64,000 nucleotides of DNA, taken from contig CAMVRT010000003.1 in assembly GCA_947169975.1 (NCBI GenBank), positions 1 to 64,000 of the forward strand, read 5' to 3'. Origin of the DNA: an uncultured Oscillospiraceae bacterium (GTDB taxonomy: Bacteria; Bacillota; Clostridia; Oscillospirales; Oscillospiraceae). The notes beneath the pieces were generated by a model that was not told the origin of the DNA, searched no databases, and worked only from the letters and a program-made list of their open reading frames with translations. Each line of letters starts with the position of its first letter. Position 1 is the first letter of the stretch. The position numbers and the translations under genes are program-made. This document shows positions 40,076-48,841 of the stretch, piece after piece.

Positions 40076-41275
40076 TTAGCCGACCATGAGCTGCAGATCC
40101 CCCATGAGGGAGCTGTTGCGAATGGCGGAAAGGTTGTTGATGAACACCACGTCCTGTGCGCCCTTCTCCCGGACGAACGTCTGGAGATCGCCGCTCCAGT
40201 AGCGGTAGTCCAGTACGTACACCGTGTGGTAATGATCCACCAGATAGGGCACCATGGCGTTGCCGAAGGACTCCTTGATGACCACGCAGACGGAGTCGTC
40301 CTCCACCTCCGGGTTGTTGATGACGGTGAAGGGGTTATCGCCGCCGATGAAGGTATTGTACTTCATGCCGGAATCCCAGTCGCTGACGTCGTAGATGATC
40401 CGCCAGGGGGTCTCCTGTCCTTTGCGGTCCGTGAAGACCAGCTGGGCAGTGGTGGTGACAGGGCGATATACCACCACCGTGTCGGGGTTGGCGCCCATCT
40501 GCTCATTTTTGTTGCTGTCCTTGTAGAAGGAACCCAGGAAGCCGGGGAACTCCTCCGTCCTGTAATCCGTCAGGGCATGGGGGGTGATCCCCTGGGCCTG
40601 GCATAGGGCACGGTAGCCGTAGTAGGCGCCCAGCGCCGTCCAGTGGTGGTCGGTGCGGTAGTAGATATACTCGCCGCGATGGCTCATCAGCGCATCGTAC
40701 AGCGGCACGGCCGTCACCTTGTCGCCCAGCATGGCAACGATCTTCTCCTCGGCCTTCTTCTGATCGCCGAAAATATCCTTGCCCAAAAGGTCGTCCGGCA
40801 GGGTGATGCCGGAGGACAGCGGCACGATCACAGCATAGACATTCACACCGGTCAGCTTCTCCCCTGCGGCATTCACCGCACTGGCGTATTTCCCGGCCGT
40901 GCTGTCGACATACGTGTACATCTCAAAACCGCTGTCGCCGATGCGATAGACCGCCGGGTACTGCTCCTGATCGCCGTTGATCTCGATGCGCGTATAGCCG
41001 CCCGGCTCCACCGGATCGGTAGGCGTTACGGGATCGGTGGGCGTCACAGGGTCGGTGGGCTTAACGGGATCGGTGGGCTGCGCAGGATCGGTCTGCCGGC
41101 CGGGATCCTTCGGCGCTGCGGATTTCTCCGAGCCGCCCAGCACGCCGGTCAGCAGCAGGACAGACACCACGCCCAGACATACGATCAGCATTGGGAGGAT
41201 GGCGACAAGACCGCCTCCCCCCCGGCGTCTGCGGCCGCGGGAGGAGCTGCGCTGTCCCTGGTAGGCGTTTTTCAT
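40076..41275 (-). CDS. DHHW family protein (second copy)
   Basis: A 399-residue protein. A basic N-terminus (SSSRGRRRRGGGG) leads to one transmembrane helix (LVAILPMLIVCLGVVSVLLL), then a Pro/Thr/Asp linker built from repeated PTDPV units, then the DHHW domain (YYRTDHHWTALGAYYGYRAL, about residue 215) and VVIKESFGNAMVPYLVDHY. It differs clearly from the copy at 37191, so it is not a recent duplicate; the two probably act at different steps or on different acceptors. Its ATG overlaps the DUF4358 stop by 4 nt. Confidence 0.88.
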   Translation of the reverse strand: MKNAYQGQRSSSRGRRRRGGGGLVAILPMLIVCLGVVSVLLLTGVLGGSEKSAAPKDPGRQTDPAQPTDPVKPTDPVTPTDPVTPTDPVEPGGYTRIEINGDQEQYPAVYRIGDSGFEMYTYVDSTAGKYASAVNAAGEKLTGVNVYAVIVPLSSGITLPDDLLGKDIFGDQKKAEEKIVAMLGDKVTAVPLYDALMSHRGEYIYYRTDHHWTALGAYYGYRALCQAQGITPHALTDYRTEEFPGFLGSFYKDSNKNEQMGANPDTVVVYRPVTTTAQLVFTDRKGQETPWRIIYDVSDWDSGMKYNTFIGGDNPFTVINNPEVEDDSVCVVIKESFGNAMVPYLVDHYHTVYVLDYRYWSGDLQTFVREKGAQDVVFINNLSAIRNSSLMGDLQLMVG

Positions 41276-41769
41276 CCCAGATACCCCTTGATGATCTGCT
41301 CGGCGGTGTCGGCGTCATCGGTGATGCAGAGCGCCACATAGACGCCCTTCTGGATCAGGACCGGATTCTCCAGACGGGGAACAGCGTCGGGCTGATAACG
41401 CTGCGCATCCGCAAGCAGATCGGCCACCTGCGTCTCCAGCATGGACTTCAGCGCAGCGGCATCCTTCTCACTGGCACACCTGGCGGTAATGATCTCCTCC
41501 TTGGTCTCCCCGTCGCCCCGATAGTAGGCGCCCTGGGTTCCCTCAGGCAGGTCGAAAACAAGGTCCATTTTGTCCGTGAGATCCTTCATTTCACCGGATT
41601 CAAACTTCACCTTTTCAGCCAGCTCCGCGGCCATTGCGGTCACGTCCACGGTTTTTCCCGTATCCTTGGTTTCGTTATCGGTTGTGTCCTTGGACTCGTT
41701 CTTACCGCCGCAGGCAACCAGAGCCACCGTCAGCAGCAGGGCCAGCAGCAGGGAAAATGCTTTTTTCAT
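41272..41769 (-). CDS. DUF4358 lipoprotein
   Basis: A 165-residue exported protein. MKKAFSLLLALLLTVALVACGG is a clear lipoprotein signal (VAC lipobox). The rest (VTAMAAELAEKVKFESGEM, then YYRGDGETKEEIITARCASEKDAAALKSML) matches the DUF4358 domain, which in Clostridia is commonly found next to DHHW/MBOAT genes. Its function is not established. It is first in the operon and overlaps the next gene, suggesting a fixed stoichiometry with the DHHW protein. Confidence 0.85.
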   Translation of the reverse strand: MKKAFSLLLALLLTVALVACGGKNESKDTTDNETKDTGKTVDVTAMAAELAEKVKFESGEMKDLTDKMDLVFDLPEGTQGAYYRGDGETKEEIITARCASEKDAAALKSMLETQVADLLADAQRYQPDAVPRLENPVLIQKGVYVALCITDDADTAEQIIKGYLG

Positions 41770-41793
41770 GTTATCCCATCCCTTTCTCTCATC

Positions 41794-41824
41794 GTCCGGA
41801 CCGGCCGGACAATTACATATTATA
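41794..41824 (-). promoter_or_regulatory. -10 element and leader hairpin of the DUF4358-DHHW operon
   Basis: On -, TATAAT at 41824-41819; no clear -35 at the right distance. The leader then forms GTCCGG-CCGGT-CCGGAC (41810-41794). Confidence 0.5.
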
Positions 41825-41874
41825 GTGCAAAACCGTCGGAATTAAAAGCAACAATCGGTAACAGTTTCGCGTGT

Positions 41875-43095
41875 TTACCGCTTGGCAAACCAGTCCACAA
41901 TGGCCTCCAGCACCTGCACCGCCTTGTCCATCTGCTGGACGGAGGTGTGCTCGAAGGGGCCGTGGAAGCTGTAGCCGCCGGTGCCCAGATTGGGGCAGGG
42001 CAGGCCGCGGAAGGAGAGCTGAGCGCCGTCGGTGCCGCCGCGGATGGGGTTGCTCACCGGCTGAAGGCCGATGCTGCGGACGGCGTCAAAGGCGGCCTCC
42101 ACCGTCTCCGGGTACTGGGCGATGATCTCCGCCATGTTGCGGTACTGATCCACCAGAGTCAGCGTGGCCGTGCCGACGCCGTAACGCTCGTTGATGGCCT
42201 TCTCCACGTCCCGCATCACCTGCTTGCGCTTTTCGAACATCACCGCGTCGTGGTCGCGGATGATGTAATTGATTTTGGCGTGGCTGACATCGCCGCTCAT
42301 GTCGGTCAGGTGATAAAAGCCCTCACGGCCTTCGGTATCACGGGGACGCTCGCCCGCGGGCACCATGTGGTCGATCTCCGTGGCCACCCGGGCGGCGTTG
42401 ACCATCACGTCCTTGGCGCTGCCGGGATGGACGGACACGCCCCGGATCTCCCACTTGGCGGCGGCGGCATTGAAGGTCTCGCTCTCGATCTCGTGAACGG
42501 CAGAGCCGTCCGCGGTGTAGCCGAACTTGGCGCCGAAGCGCTCCAGATCCAGCAGAGCGGCGCCGTGACCGATCTCCTCGTCGGGGGTGAAGCAGACGCT
42601 GATGGGGCCGTGAGGCCGGTCGCTGTGAAGCAGATGCTCGCACATGGTCAGAATCTCGGCGATGCCTGCCTTGTCGTCAGCGCCCAGCACCATGGTGCCG
42701 TCGGTGGTAATGAGGGTCTCTCCCACCATGTCCTTCAGGTGGGGGAACATCTCCGGCGACAGGCTGTTGCCGCTCTCGCCCAGAGCCACCGCGCCGCCGT
42801 CGTAATTGGGGATGATCTGATAGGCCGCGGGACCGTTCTTGCCGGTGGTCACCGTGTCCAGATGGGCGATGAAGCCGATGGGGGTCTTGTTCTCATAGCC
42901 GGGTGTGGCGGGCAGCTTGCCGTAGACGTAGGCGTGGTCGTCCAGATACACGTCCTGCAGCCCCATCTCCCTCATCTCGCGCTCCAGCTCCCGGGCCAGG
43001 TCGAACTGCTTGGCGGTGGAGGGTGTGGTTTCGCTCTCCTCGTCGCTGACGGTGTCAAATCCGATGTAACGGATCAGTCTCTCATATGCTTCCAT
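41875..43095 (-). CDS. pepT: Peptidase T (tripeptide aminopeptidase, M20B)
   Basis: A 406-residue di-zinc cytoplasmic enzyme that removes the N-terminal residue of tripeptides. Metal ligands are in GFIAHLDTV (His), LGADDKAGIAEIL (bridging Asp), FTPDEEIGHGAAL (catalytic Glu pair), and FHGPFEHTSVQQMD (His near the C-terminus), with the lid-dimer domain between (RGVSVHPGSAKDVMVNA). ATG 43095 has GGAGG upstream; an in-frame ATG six codons earlier lacks one. It lies near the opp peptide importer and PepV, a peptide-use neighbourhood. Confidence 0.95.
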   Translation of the reverse strand: MEAYERLIRYIGFDTVSDEESETTPSTAKQFDLARELEREMREMGLQDVYLDDHAYVYGKLPATPGYENKTPIGFIAHLDTVTTGKNGPAAYQIIPNYDGGAVALGESGNSLSPEMFPHLKDMVGETLITTDGTMVLGADDKAGIAEILTMCEHLLHSDRPHGPISVCFTPDEEIGHGAALLDLERFGAKFGYTADGSAVHEIESETFNAAAAKWEIRGVSVHPGSAKDVMVNAARVATEIDHMVPAGERPRDTEGREGFYHLTDMSGDVSHAKINYIIRDHDAVMFEKRKQVMRDVEKAINERYGVGTATLTLVDQYRNMAEIIAQYPETVEAAFDAVRSIGLQPVSNPIRGGTDGAQLSFRGLPCPNLGTGGYSFHGPFEHTSVQQMDKAVQVLEAIVDWFAKR

Positions 43096-43142
43096 AAGTA
43101 CCTCCCAAGTCATAAAACTCCATATTAGACCATTATAGAATG

Positions 43143-43171
43143 ATTATAGCCCCGCATCCCACAAAGGTCAA
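43143..43171 (-). promoter_or_regulatory. Promoter of pepT, embedded in the preceding hairpin
   Basis: On -, TTGACC (43171-43166), exactly 17 bp, TATAAT (43148-43143). The -35 lies in the loop and the spacer in the descending arm of the hairpin at 43149-43183. Confidence 0.7.
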
Positions 43172-43183
43172 GGGATGCGGGGC
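43149..43183 (-). terminator. Terminator-like hairpin after the phosphoesterase gene
   Basis: GCCCCGCATCCC and GGGATGCGGGGC form a 12-bp stem around an 11-nt loop. No T-run follows on -, so termination may be weak. Confidence 0.6.
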
Positions 43184-43189
43184 ATTTCT

Positions 43190-43747
43190 TTACAGTTGAG
43201 GCATCAGCTCGTCCAGCGTCCGGGGCGTATAATCCATGTAGGAAACCATGGCGCCCACGTTGGCCATGCGGCATACGTCGGTGCGGAGATACAGCTTTTT
43301 CACCAGTCGTTTGGCGTTCTCCGCAATGTTCCACTCAAAGGCGGTGTGGACGTGACCGTACAGGTGATACCAGCCCATATAGTGATCCCGGAAGGCGGGG
43401 ATGGGATAATGACACAACACCACGTGGCGGCCGTTGTCCTCCATCTCCCGGTAGTCCGCCGCGTCCTCCAGCAGGTCAGCCACAGCGGCGGCAGCCGTCC
43501 GGTCATCGTGGTTCCCGAGGACGAGGCGCTTGCGGCCGTTGAGGCGGGTCAGATGCTGTCGCCAGCGGTCGGCATCCCCGGCGCAGAAGTCGCCCAGAAT
43601 ACAGGTCAGGTCCTCCGGGCCCACCACGCTGTTCCAGTTGCGGATCAGTGCCTCGTTCATCTCCTCCACCGTATCGAAGGGGCGGTTGTCGTAGGCGATG
43701 ATGTCGGCGTGGTCAAAGTGCAGATCGGCGATATAGCGAATGGTCAT
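43190..43747 (-). CDS. Calcineurin-like metallophosphoesterase
   Basis: A 185-residue two-metal phosphoesterase. Ligand motifs run in order: YIADLHFDHADII (DxH), LGDFCAGD (GD), LGNHDD (GNHD), VVLCHYPIPAF (His) and YGHVHTAFE (GHxH). The small size fits the group related to phage and bacterial YfcE/MJ0936-like enzymes. GGGGG lies a few bases before ATG 43747. It ends the opp operon, 10 nt after oppF, but no link to peptide uptake is evident. The substrate is unknown. Confidence 0.88.
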   Translation of the reverse strand: MTIRYIADLHFDHADIIAYDNRPFDTVEEMNEALIRNWNSVVGPEDLTCILGDFCAGDADRWRQHLTRLNGRKRLVLGNHDDRTAAAAVADLLEDAADYREMEDNGRHVVLCHYPIPAFRDHYMGWYHLYGHVHTAFEWNIAENAKRLVKKLYLRTDVCRMANVGAMVSYMDYTPRTLDELMPQL

Positions 43748-43757
43748 GGGAACCCCC

Positions 43758-44498
43758 TTACTCTGCCGCGGCCAGGAGCTTTTTGGTGTACTCCTGCTGC
43801 GGGTGGTCAAATACCTGCTCAATGGTGCCCTGCTCCACGATACGGCCGGACTTCATGACCAGTACCCGGTCGCAGAGCTGATAGACCACGTTGAGGTCGT
43901 GGGAGATGAACAGGTAGCTCAGGTCCAGCTCCTCCCGGAGATTGCGCATCAGCCGCAGGATCTGTGCCTGGATGGTCACGTCCAGGGCAGACACCGGCTC
44001 GTCGGCAATAATGAAGCGGGGGCGGCGGATCAGTGCGGCGGCGATGCTGACGCGCTGGCGCTGACCGCCGGAGAGCTCGTCGGGCTTGGCCTTCAGGCAC
44101 TCCTCCGGCAGCTCCACACGCTCCAGCATCTCCCGGACGCGGCGCTTGCGCTCGGCAGCGTCGTACTTGCCGTAGATCCGCAGGGGCTCCTCCAGACTCC
44201 ACTCCACCGTGTAGGCGGGGTTCAGGGAGCTGTAGGGGTCCTGAAAAATGATTTGAGGCCGGGGCGTATGGTGGATGATCTCGCCCTGCTCCGGCTTCAC
44301 CAGACCCAGGATCATCCGGGCCAGGGTGGATTTGCCGGTGCCGCTCTCCCCCACCAGGCCCAGGATCTCCCCGTGATAGACGGTGAAATCCACGTCATGG
44401 AGCACCTCATGATAGTTGTTTTTGCCGCGGCTGAACAGGGACGGCGTATGATAGCCGCCGGTGACGTGCCGCACCTCCAATACAGGTTCCTGGCTCAT
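43758..44498 (-). CDS. oppF: Oligo/dipeptide ABC transporter ATP-binding protein (OppF/DppF type)
   Basis: A 246-residue ATPase. Walker [13 protein letters not shown]-loop [12 protein letters not shown], signature [15 protein letters not shown] and Walker [13 protein letters not shown] are intact, with the switch His in FISHDLN. The protein is shorter than usual OppF (about 300) because it lacks the C-terminal extension after the switch region, although it keeps [13 protein letters not shown] 44498 overlaps the oppD stop. Confidence 0.93.
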   Translation of the reverse strand: MSQEPVLEVRHVTGGYHTPSLFSRGKNNYHEVLHDVDFTVYHGEILGLVGESGTGKSTLARMILGLVKPEQGEIIHHTPRPQIIFQDPYSSLNPAYTVEWSLEEPLRIYGKYDAAERKRRVREMLERVELPEECLKAKPDELSGGQRQRVSIAAALIRRPRFIIADEPVSALDVTIQAQILRLMRNLREELDLSYLFISHDLNVVYQLCDRVLVMKSGRIVEQGTIEQVFDHPQQEYTKKLLAAAE

Positions 44499-45286
44499 AG
44501 GGTCTCCTTTCCGTGGCGGGTGGGGATGGCCTCGATGAGGCGTTTGGTGTAGGGGTGCTGCGGACGGAAAAACACCTGATCGGTGCTGCCCGCTTCCACC
44601 AGCTCGCCCCGCTGCATCACCGCCACGCGGCGGCACAGCTTGCGCACCACATTGAGGTTGTGGGAGATGAACAGCATGGAGATGCCCCACTCGGCGTTCA
44701 GCTTCTTCAGCAGCTCCAGGATCTGGGCCTGAATGGTCACGTCCAGCGCCGTGGTGGGCTCATCCAGCAGCAGCAGCGTGGGGTGGATGACAATGGCTGC
44801 GGCGATCATGGCGCGCTGCAGCATGCCGCCGGACAGCTCGTGGGGGTACTTGTCGTACACCGCCTCGGGATCGGACAGCTCCACCGCCTGCAGCACCTCC
44901 AGCACCCGGGCGCGGCGCTCTTCCTTGCTCATCCTGGTGTGGATGCGCAGCACCTCGCCCACCTGCTCGCCCACCTTCATCAGCGGGTCCATGGCGCTCA
45001 TAGGCTCCTGGAACACCACGCCGATCTTCCGGCCGTGGATCTGGCGCAGAGCGCTGCGGGGTGCGTGGAGCAGATCCTCCCCGTCCAGCAGGATGTCGCC
45101 GGACAGATCGCACTGCTTCCGGGGCAGCAGACCGGCAATGCTCATGGCGGTGACGCTCTTGCCGCTGCCGCTCTCGCCCACCAGACCTACGATCTCGCCG
45201 TCGCCGATGGTGAGGGAGATGCCGGCCACCGCTTCCCGGTCCCGGTTGTGGAATTTCACGTGGAGATCACGAATTTCCAGCATCAT
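44495..45286 (-). CDS. oppD: Oligo/dipeptide ABC transporter ATP-binding protein (OppD/DppD type)
   Basis: A 263-residue ATPase with Walker [13 protein letters not shown]-loop [12 protein letters not shown], signature [15 protein letters not shown] and Walker [13 protein letters not shown]. The C-terminal end is short ([20 protein letters not shown]), without the Cys cluster some OppD proteins carry. The start at 45286 overlaps the oppC stop as ATGA, matching the spacing used throughout this operon. Confidence 0.93.
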   Translation of the reverse strand: MMLEIRDLHVKFHNRDREAVAGISLTIGDGEIVGLVGESGSGKSVTAMSIAGLLPRKQCDLSGDILLDGEDLLHAPRSALRQIHGRKIGVVFQEPMSAMDPLMKVGEQVGEVLRIHTRMSKEERRARVLEVLQAVELSDPEAVYDKYPHELSGGMLQRAMIAAAIVIHPTLLLLDEPTTALDVTIQAQILELLKKLNAEWGISMLFISHNLNVVRKLCRRVAVMQRGELVEAGSTDQVFFRPQHPYTKRLIEAIPTRHGKETL

Positions 45287-46098
45287 GCCACCTCCCTGTC
45301 CATCTTCTGCAGACCCTCGCCGATGAGGCCTACGCCGAACACCAGCAGCGCGATGACGGTGCCGGTGCACAGGGCGTACCAGGGCGCAAGGGCCAGCATA
45401 CTCTGCGCCTCCTTGAGGAGATAACCCAGAGAGGCGTCCGGCGGGGTGACGCCGATGCCCAGAAAGCTCATGCTGGCCTCCGCCAGCACGGCGTTGTTGA
45501 AGCCGATAGTGACGGCCGGCAGCAGCACACGCGCCGTATTGGGCAGCATATGGATCAGCAGGATCCGGCCGTTGGATGCGCCCATAAGCCGGGCGCTGGT
45601 GATATAGTTCGCGTCCCGGAGGCCGGCAAAGGCGGTGCGGGTGACGCGGGCAAAGCTGGGGATGAACACGATGCCCAGGGCCAGCACCACGTTGTACTTG
45701 TTCTCCGGCCCGACGATGCTGATGACCAGCAGGGCCAGCAATATGCTGGGGAAGGCGGTCAAGGCGTCGTTGAGCCGCATGAGGGCGTCATCCACCACGC
45801 CGCCGAAGAAGCCGGTGACAGCACCCACCAGTGTGCCGACGACGGCGCCGATGGCCACGGTGGCCAGGGCAATGGCCAGGGTGGTTCCGCTGCCCTTGAG
45901 GACGCGGCTGAAAATGTCCCGTCCGAATCTGTCCGTGCCGAAAAGGTGGGCAAGGGACGGAGCCTGGAACTTCTCCGTCGCGCTCATGGCGTTGGGATCC
46001 CAAGGCGTGTGGAAGGCCCCGATCAGGGTCATGAGCAGCAGCGCTCCGGTGATGATGAGGCCCACCAGCAGATAGCCGTTGATCTTTCTCTTCCTCAT
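45283..46098 (-). CDS. oppC: Oligo/dipeptide ABC transporter permease (OppC/DppC type)
   Basis: A 271-residue permease with about six helices. The N-terminal HTPWDPNAMS and HLFGTDRFGRDIFSRVLKG are diagnostic for DppC/OppC, and the coupling loop EASMSFLGIGVTPPDASLGYLL is intact. Start overlaps the oppB stop. Confidence 0.94.
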   Translation of the reverse strand: MRKRKINGYLLVGLIITGALLLMTLIGAFHTPWDPNAMSATEKFQAPSLAHLFGTDRFGRDIFSRVLKGSGTTLAIALATVAIGAVVGTLVGAVTGFFGGVVDDALMRLNDALTAFPSILLALLVISIVGPENKYNVVLALGIVFIPSFARVTRTAFAGLRDANYITSARLMGASNGRILLIHMLPNTARVLLPAVTIGFNNAVLAEASMSFLGIGVTPPDASLGYLLKEAQSMLALAPWYALCTGTVIALLVFGVGLIGEGLQKMDREVA

Positions 46099-47045
46099 AC
46101 CGCACCTCCCAGCCGCAGCCGCGGATCGATGCGCTGGTTGATGAGGTCGGCCAGCGTGCCTGCCAGCACCACCCAGAAGGCCAGGATCACCACCAGCGTC
46201 TCAACCACCGGATAGTCCCGGTTGGAGATGGAGTAGACCAGCAGGCGGCCCAGGCCGGGGATGCCGAACACCTGCTCCACCACCACGCTGCCGCCGATGA
46301 GCTCCGCCATGGTCTGGCCCAGGAAGGTGACGGCGGAGGTCAGGGAATTCTTCAGCACGTGGCGCGTCAGCACGCCGCGGCGGTCGTTGCCCCGGGAAAT
46401 GGCGGTGCGGACGTAGGCCTTCTGCATCTCGCCGATGACGGTGCTGCGCATCATGCGCACGGTCATGGCTGCGCGGGGGATGCCCAGGCAGATGGCGGCG
46501 AAAAAGAGGTGCGTCACGGCCTCTCCGAAGTCAGTGCGGAGATCCGGGAAGTCGCCGGGGATGAACAGCCGCATCACGATGCCGAAGAAGTAGGACATGA
46601 GGATGCCGGTGAAAAAGGGCGGCACCGCCATGCACAGCTGGTTGAAGGCCGTGCGCACGGCGTCAAAGGCCGTGCCCGTCCAGCGATAGGACCAGATGGC
46701 CAGGGGAATGGACACCGCGGTGATGAGCACGAAACTCAGAAGACACAGGCAGAGGGTGACCTCCAGCTTGGGGGCAATCAGCTCCCACACCGGCATATCG
46801 TAGTTATAAGACGTGCCGAGATCGCCGGAGACAAAGCCGGCCAGCCAGCTGACGTAGCGGACCGGGAACGGGCGGTCCAGTCCCATCTCATGGCGCAGGG
46901 CGGCCAGACGCTCCGGCGTGGCCTCGGTGCCCAGCTTGGCCTCCGCCGGGTCGCCGGAGATCAGCTCAAAGGCCAGAAATGTCAAAAACGACACGATGAC
47001 CATGGTGAGCACCAGCATAAGGATTCGTTTGAGGGCGTATTTCAC
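46095..47045 (-). CDS. oppB: Oligo/dipeptide ABC transporter permease (OppB/DppB type)
   Basis: A 316-residue permease. The start is GTG 47045 with GGAGG upstream. The N-terminal helix leads to DPAEAKLGTEATPERLAALR-like text and GLDRPFPVRYVSWLAGFVSGDLGTSY, typical of DppB; later blocks are RMMRSTVIGEMQKAYVRTA and FGIPGLGRLLVYSISNRDYPV. First gene after a partial terminator that separates it from the binding-protein gene. Confidence 0.94.
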   Translation of the reverse strand: MKYALKRILMLVLTMVIVSFLTFLAFELISGDPAEAKLGTEATPERLAALRHEMGLDRPFPVRYVSWLAGFVSGDLGTSYNYDMPVWELIAPKLEVTLCLCLLSFVLITAVSIPLAIWSYRWTGTAFDAVRTAFNQLCMAVPPFFTGILMSYFFGIVMRLFIPGDFPDLRTDFGEAVTHLFFAAICLGIPRAAMTVRMMRSTVIGEMQKAYVRTAISRGNDRRGVLTRHVLKNSLTSAVTFLGQTMAELIGGSVVVEQVFGIPGLGRLLVYSISNRDYPVVETLVVILAFWVVLAGTLADLINQRIDPRLRLGGAV

Positions 47046-47066
47046 GGGGGTTTTCCTCCCATACCG

Positions 47067-47099
47067 AAAAGGGCAGGGGCATACTGGGCCCCTGCCCTT
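47067..47099 (-). terminator. Partial terminator between oppA and oppB
   Basis: On -, AAGGGCAGGGGC and GCCCCTGCCCTT form a 12-bp stem (47069-47099) followed by a TTTT within CCCTTTTCGG. A strong stem with a short T-run fits a leaky terminator that keeps oppA transcripts above oppBCDF. Confidence 0.75.
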
Positions 47100-47111
47100 C
47101 TCTATTTCTCT

Positions 47112-48644
47112 TTACTTATCCCAGTACAGGGTGGACACGTCCAGCACGTACAGCGGGTAGAAGGTCAGGCCCTTCACGCCGTTGCGGACGGCCACCAGAT
47201 CCGCCATGTCCTGAATATAGACGTTGGCGGCGTTCTCGGTGAGGTGGCGCTCCATCTGACGGTAGATGGCGGTCTGCGCCGCGTCGTCGGTGGCGGCGAC
47301 AGCCTGGGCAAACAGCTCATCGTACTTGGGATTGTTGTACTTGGTGAAGTTGTTGCCGGCCTGGGTGTTGAACCGCTCCAGCAGCTTGCGGGCGGTCATG
47401 TTGTCGCTGGTCAGGCCTGTGATGGTGCTCTGGAACTCGCTCTTGCCGTACACATCGCTGAGCCAGGTATCCCACTCCACGGGGATGATGGTGGCGGTGA
47501 TGCCTGTCTCCTTGAGCTGCTCCACGATCACCTGGGCGGTGTCCACATGGGGCTGGTAGTTGGAGGGCACGGTGATGGTCATCTCAAAGCCGTTGGGATA
47601 GCCGGCCTGGGCCAGCAGCTCCTTGGCCTTGGCCACGTCGTGGGGATAGTAGTCGGTCAGGCTGTCGTCGTAGTACTTGCCGAAGGAGGGGAACATGGAG
47701 GTGCCCAGAGGGATGCCGTAGCCGTCAAAGGCCATGTCGATGATGCCCTGCTTGTCGATGGCATAGCAAAGTGCCTGACGCACGCGGACATCGTCAAAAG
47801 GCTTGACGGAGTTGTTCAGATACAGGGCCTGCACCAGATTCATGCTGCCCTCTTCCACATGGAAATCGTTTTTGTCCAGCTGGGAGATCTGGGTGTAGGT
47901 CATGTGGGAGACCAGATCCAGAGCGCCGCTCTGCAGGCCGCGCACCAGGCCGGATTCATCCTCGATGATCTTGAAGGTGACCTTCTGCAGCTTGGCGGGG
48001 GTGCCCCAGTAGTCGTCAAACCGCTCCAGAACCACGTTGTCCTGGGCGGCGCGGGAGACGAACTTGAACGGACCGGTGCCCACGGGAGCGGTGGCCTGCT
48101 GATCGTAGTCCGCCGGCAGGATGGCCAGGGTCATATAGGCCAGGAACTCCAGGTTGGGCTCGCTGAGGGTGATGGTGAGGGTGTCGCCCTCGCCCTGGAT
48201 GTCGGCGATCACGGCCAAGGCCGGGACCAGCGGCTCAGCGCCGTCCTCCAGCAGGCCGGCGCAGCGGCGGACAGAATACAAAACGTCCTGCATCTCTACC
48301 GTTTTGCCGTTGTGGAATTTGACGCCCTGACGCAGTGTGAACACATAGGTCAGGCCGCCGTCCTCCACGCTGACGTTGGAAGCGACTGCAGGAACGAGAT
48401 TGCCATCGGAAGTGGGCTTGACAAGCCCTTCAAATACGTTGAACATGACCTCTTTGGTTCCTGCCGCCACCGCCAGGTGGGGGTCAAGACTGTCAAGGTC
48501 CTGGGCAATGCCGATGGTGATCTCGTTGGCTGTTGTCCGCTCCTTCACGGCAGGCGGTGTCTCGCCTCCCTTGCGGCCGCATGCGGCCAGCAGAGCCATG
48601 AGCATCCCCAGAACAAGGATGACTGCCAAAATTTTCTTCTTCAT
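47112..48644 (-). CDS. oppA: Peptide ABC transporter substrate-binding lipoprotein (family 5)
   Basis: A 510-residue solute-binding protein held on the outer face of the membrane. The signal MKKKILAVILVLGMLMALLAACG has an LAAC lipobox. Family 5 marks are present: TIGIAQDLDSLDPHLAV, GLTYVFTLRQGVKFHNGKTVEMQDVLYS, GTGPFKFVSRAAQDNVVLERFDDYWG and VRQALCYAIDKQGIIDMAFDGYG. It binds peptides for the OppBCDF importer. AAAGGAG precedes the ATG. The 125-nt leader holds three hairpins. Confidence 0.95.
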   Translation of the reverse strand: MKKKILAVILVLGMLMALLAACGRKGGETPPAVKERTTANEITIGIAQDLDSLDPHLAVAAGTKEVMFNVFEGLVKPTSDGNLVPAVASNVSVEDGGLTYVFTLRQGVKFHNGKTVEMQDVLYSVRRCAGLLEDGAEPLVPALAVIADIQGEGDTLTITLSEPNLEFLAYMTLAILPADYDQQATAPVGTGPFKFVSRAAQDNVVLERFDDYWGTPAKLQKVTFKIIEDESGLVRGLQSGALDLVSHMTYTQISQLDKNDFHVEEGSMNLVQALYLNNSVKPFDDVRVRQALCYAIDKQGIIDMAFDGYGIPLGTSMFPSFGKYYDDSLTDYYPHDVAKAKELLAQAGYPNGFEMTITVPSNYQPHVDTAQVIVEQLKETGITATIIPVEWDTWLSDVYGKSEFQSTITGLTSDNMTARKLLERFNTQAGNNFTKYNNPKYDELFAQAVAATDDAAQTAIYRQMERHLTENAANVYIQDMADLVAVRNGVKGLTFYPLYVLDVSTLYWDK

Positions 48645-48784
48645 CGTTTTTCTCCTTTCATCACTGCCTCCGTAAGGAGGTCAATGTGCGGCGCTCACGG
48701 CGCCCGGTTTTCGCAAGAAAACTCTGACTCGCTATTCAGTTTTCAAGCCGCGCGTATTATACTACTTTCCCCTTCAAAACGCAA
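48645..48784 (-). promoter_or_regulatory. Promoter and structured leader of the opp operon
   Basis: On -, TTGCGT (48784-48779), 17 bp, TATAAT (48761-48756). The leader then holds three hairpins in a row: GTTTTC-TTGC-GAAAAC, GGCGC-CGTGA-GCGCC and CCTCC-TTAC-GGAGG, the last about 20 nt before the ribosome binding site. Confidence 0.7.
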
Positions 48785-48796
48785 GAGATTATTTGA

Positions 48797-48828
48797 AAAC
48801 CCGCTGTGCCTTGCGGCACAACGGGTTT
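48797..48828 (-). terminator. Terminator after the flavin reductase-like gene
   Basis: On -, AAACCCG-tt-GTGCC-GCAA-GGCAC-ag-CGGGTTT followed by TCAAAT; a weak T-run. Confidence 0.7.
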
Positions 48829-48841
48829 GGCATTTTTTGAG

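Noticed and set aside
48721-48770. Possible rRNA spacer or rRNA operon start (CTTGAAAACTGAATAG on -)
   Set aside because: No 16S, 23S or 5S sequence is nearby; the likeness is a short motif only.
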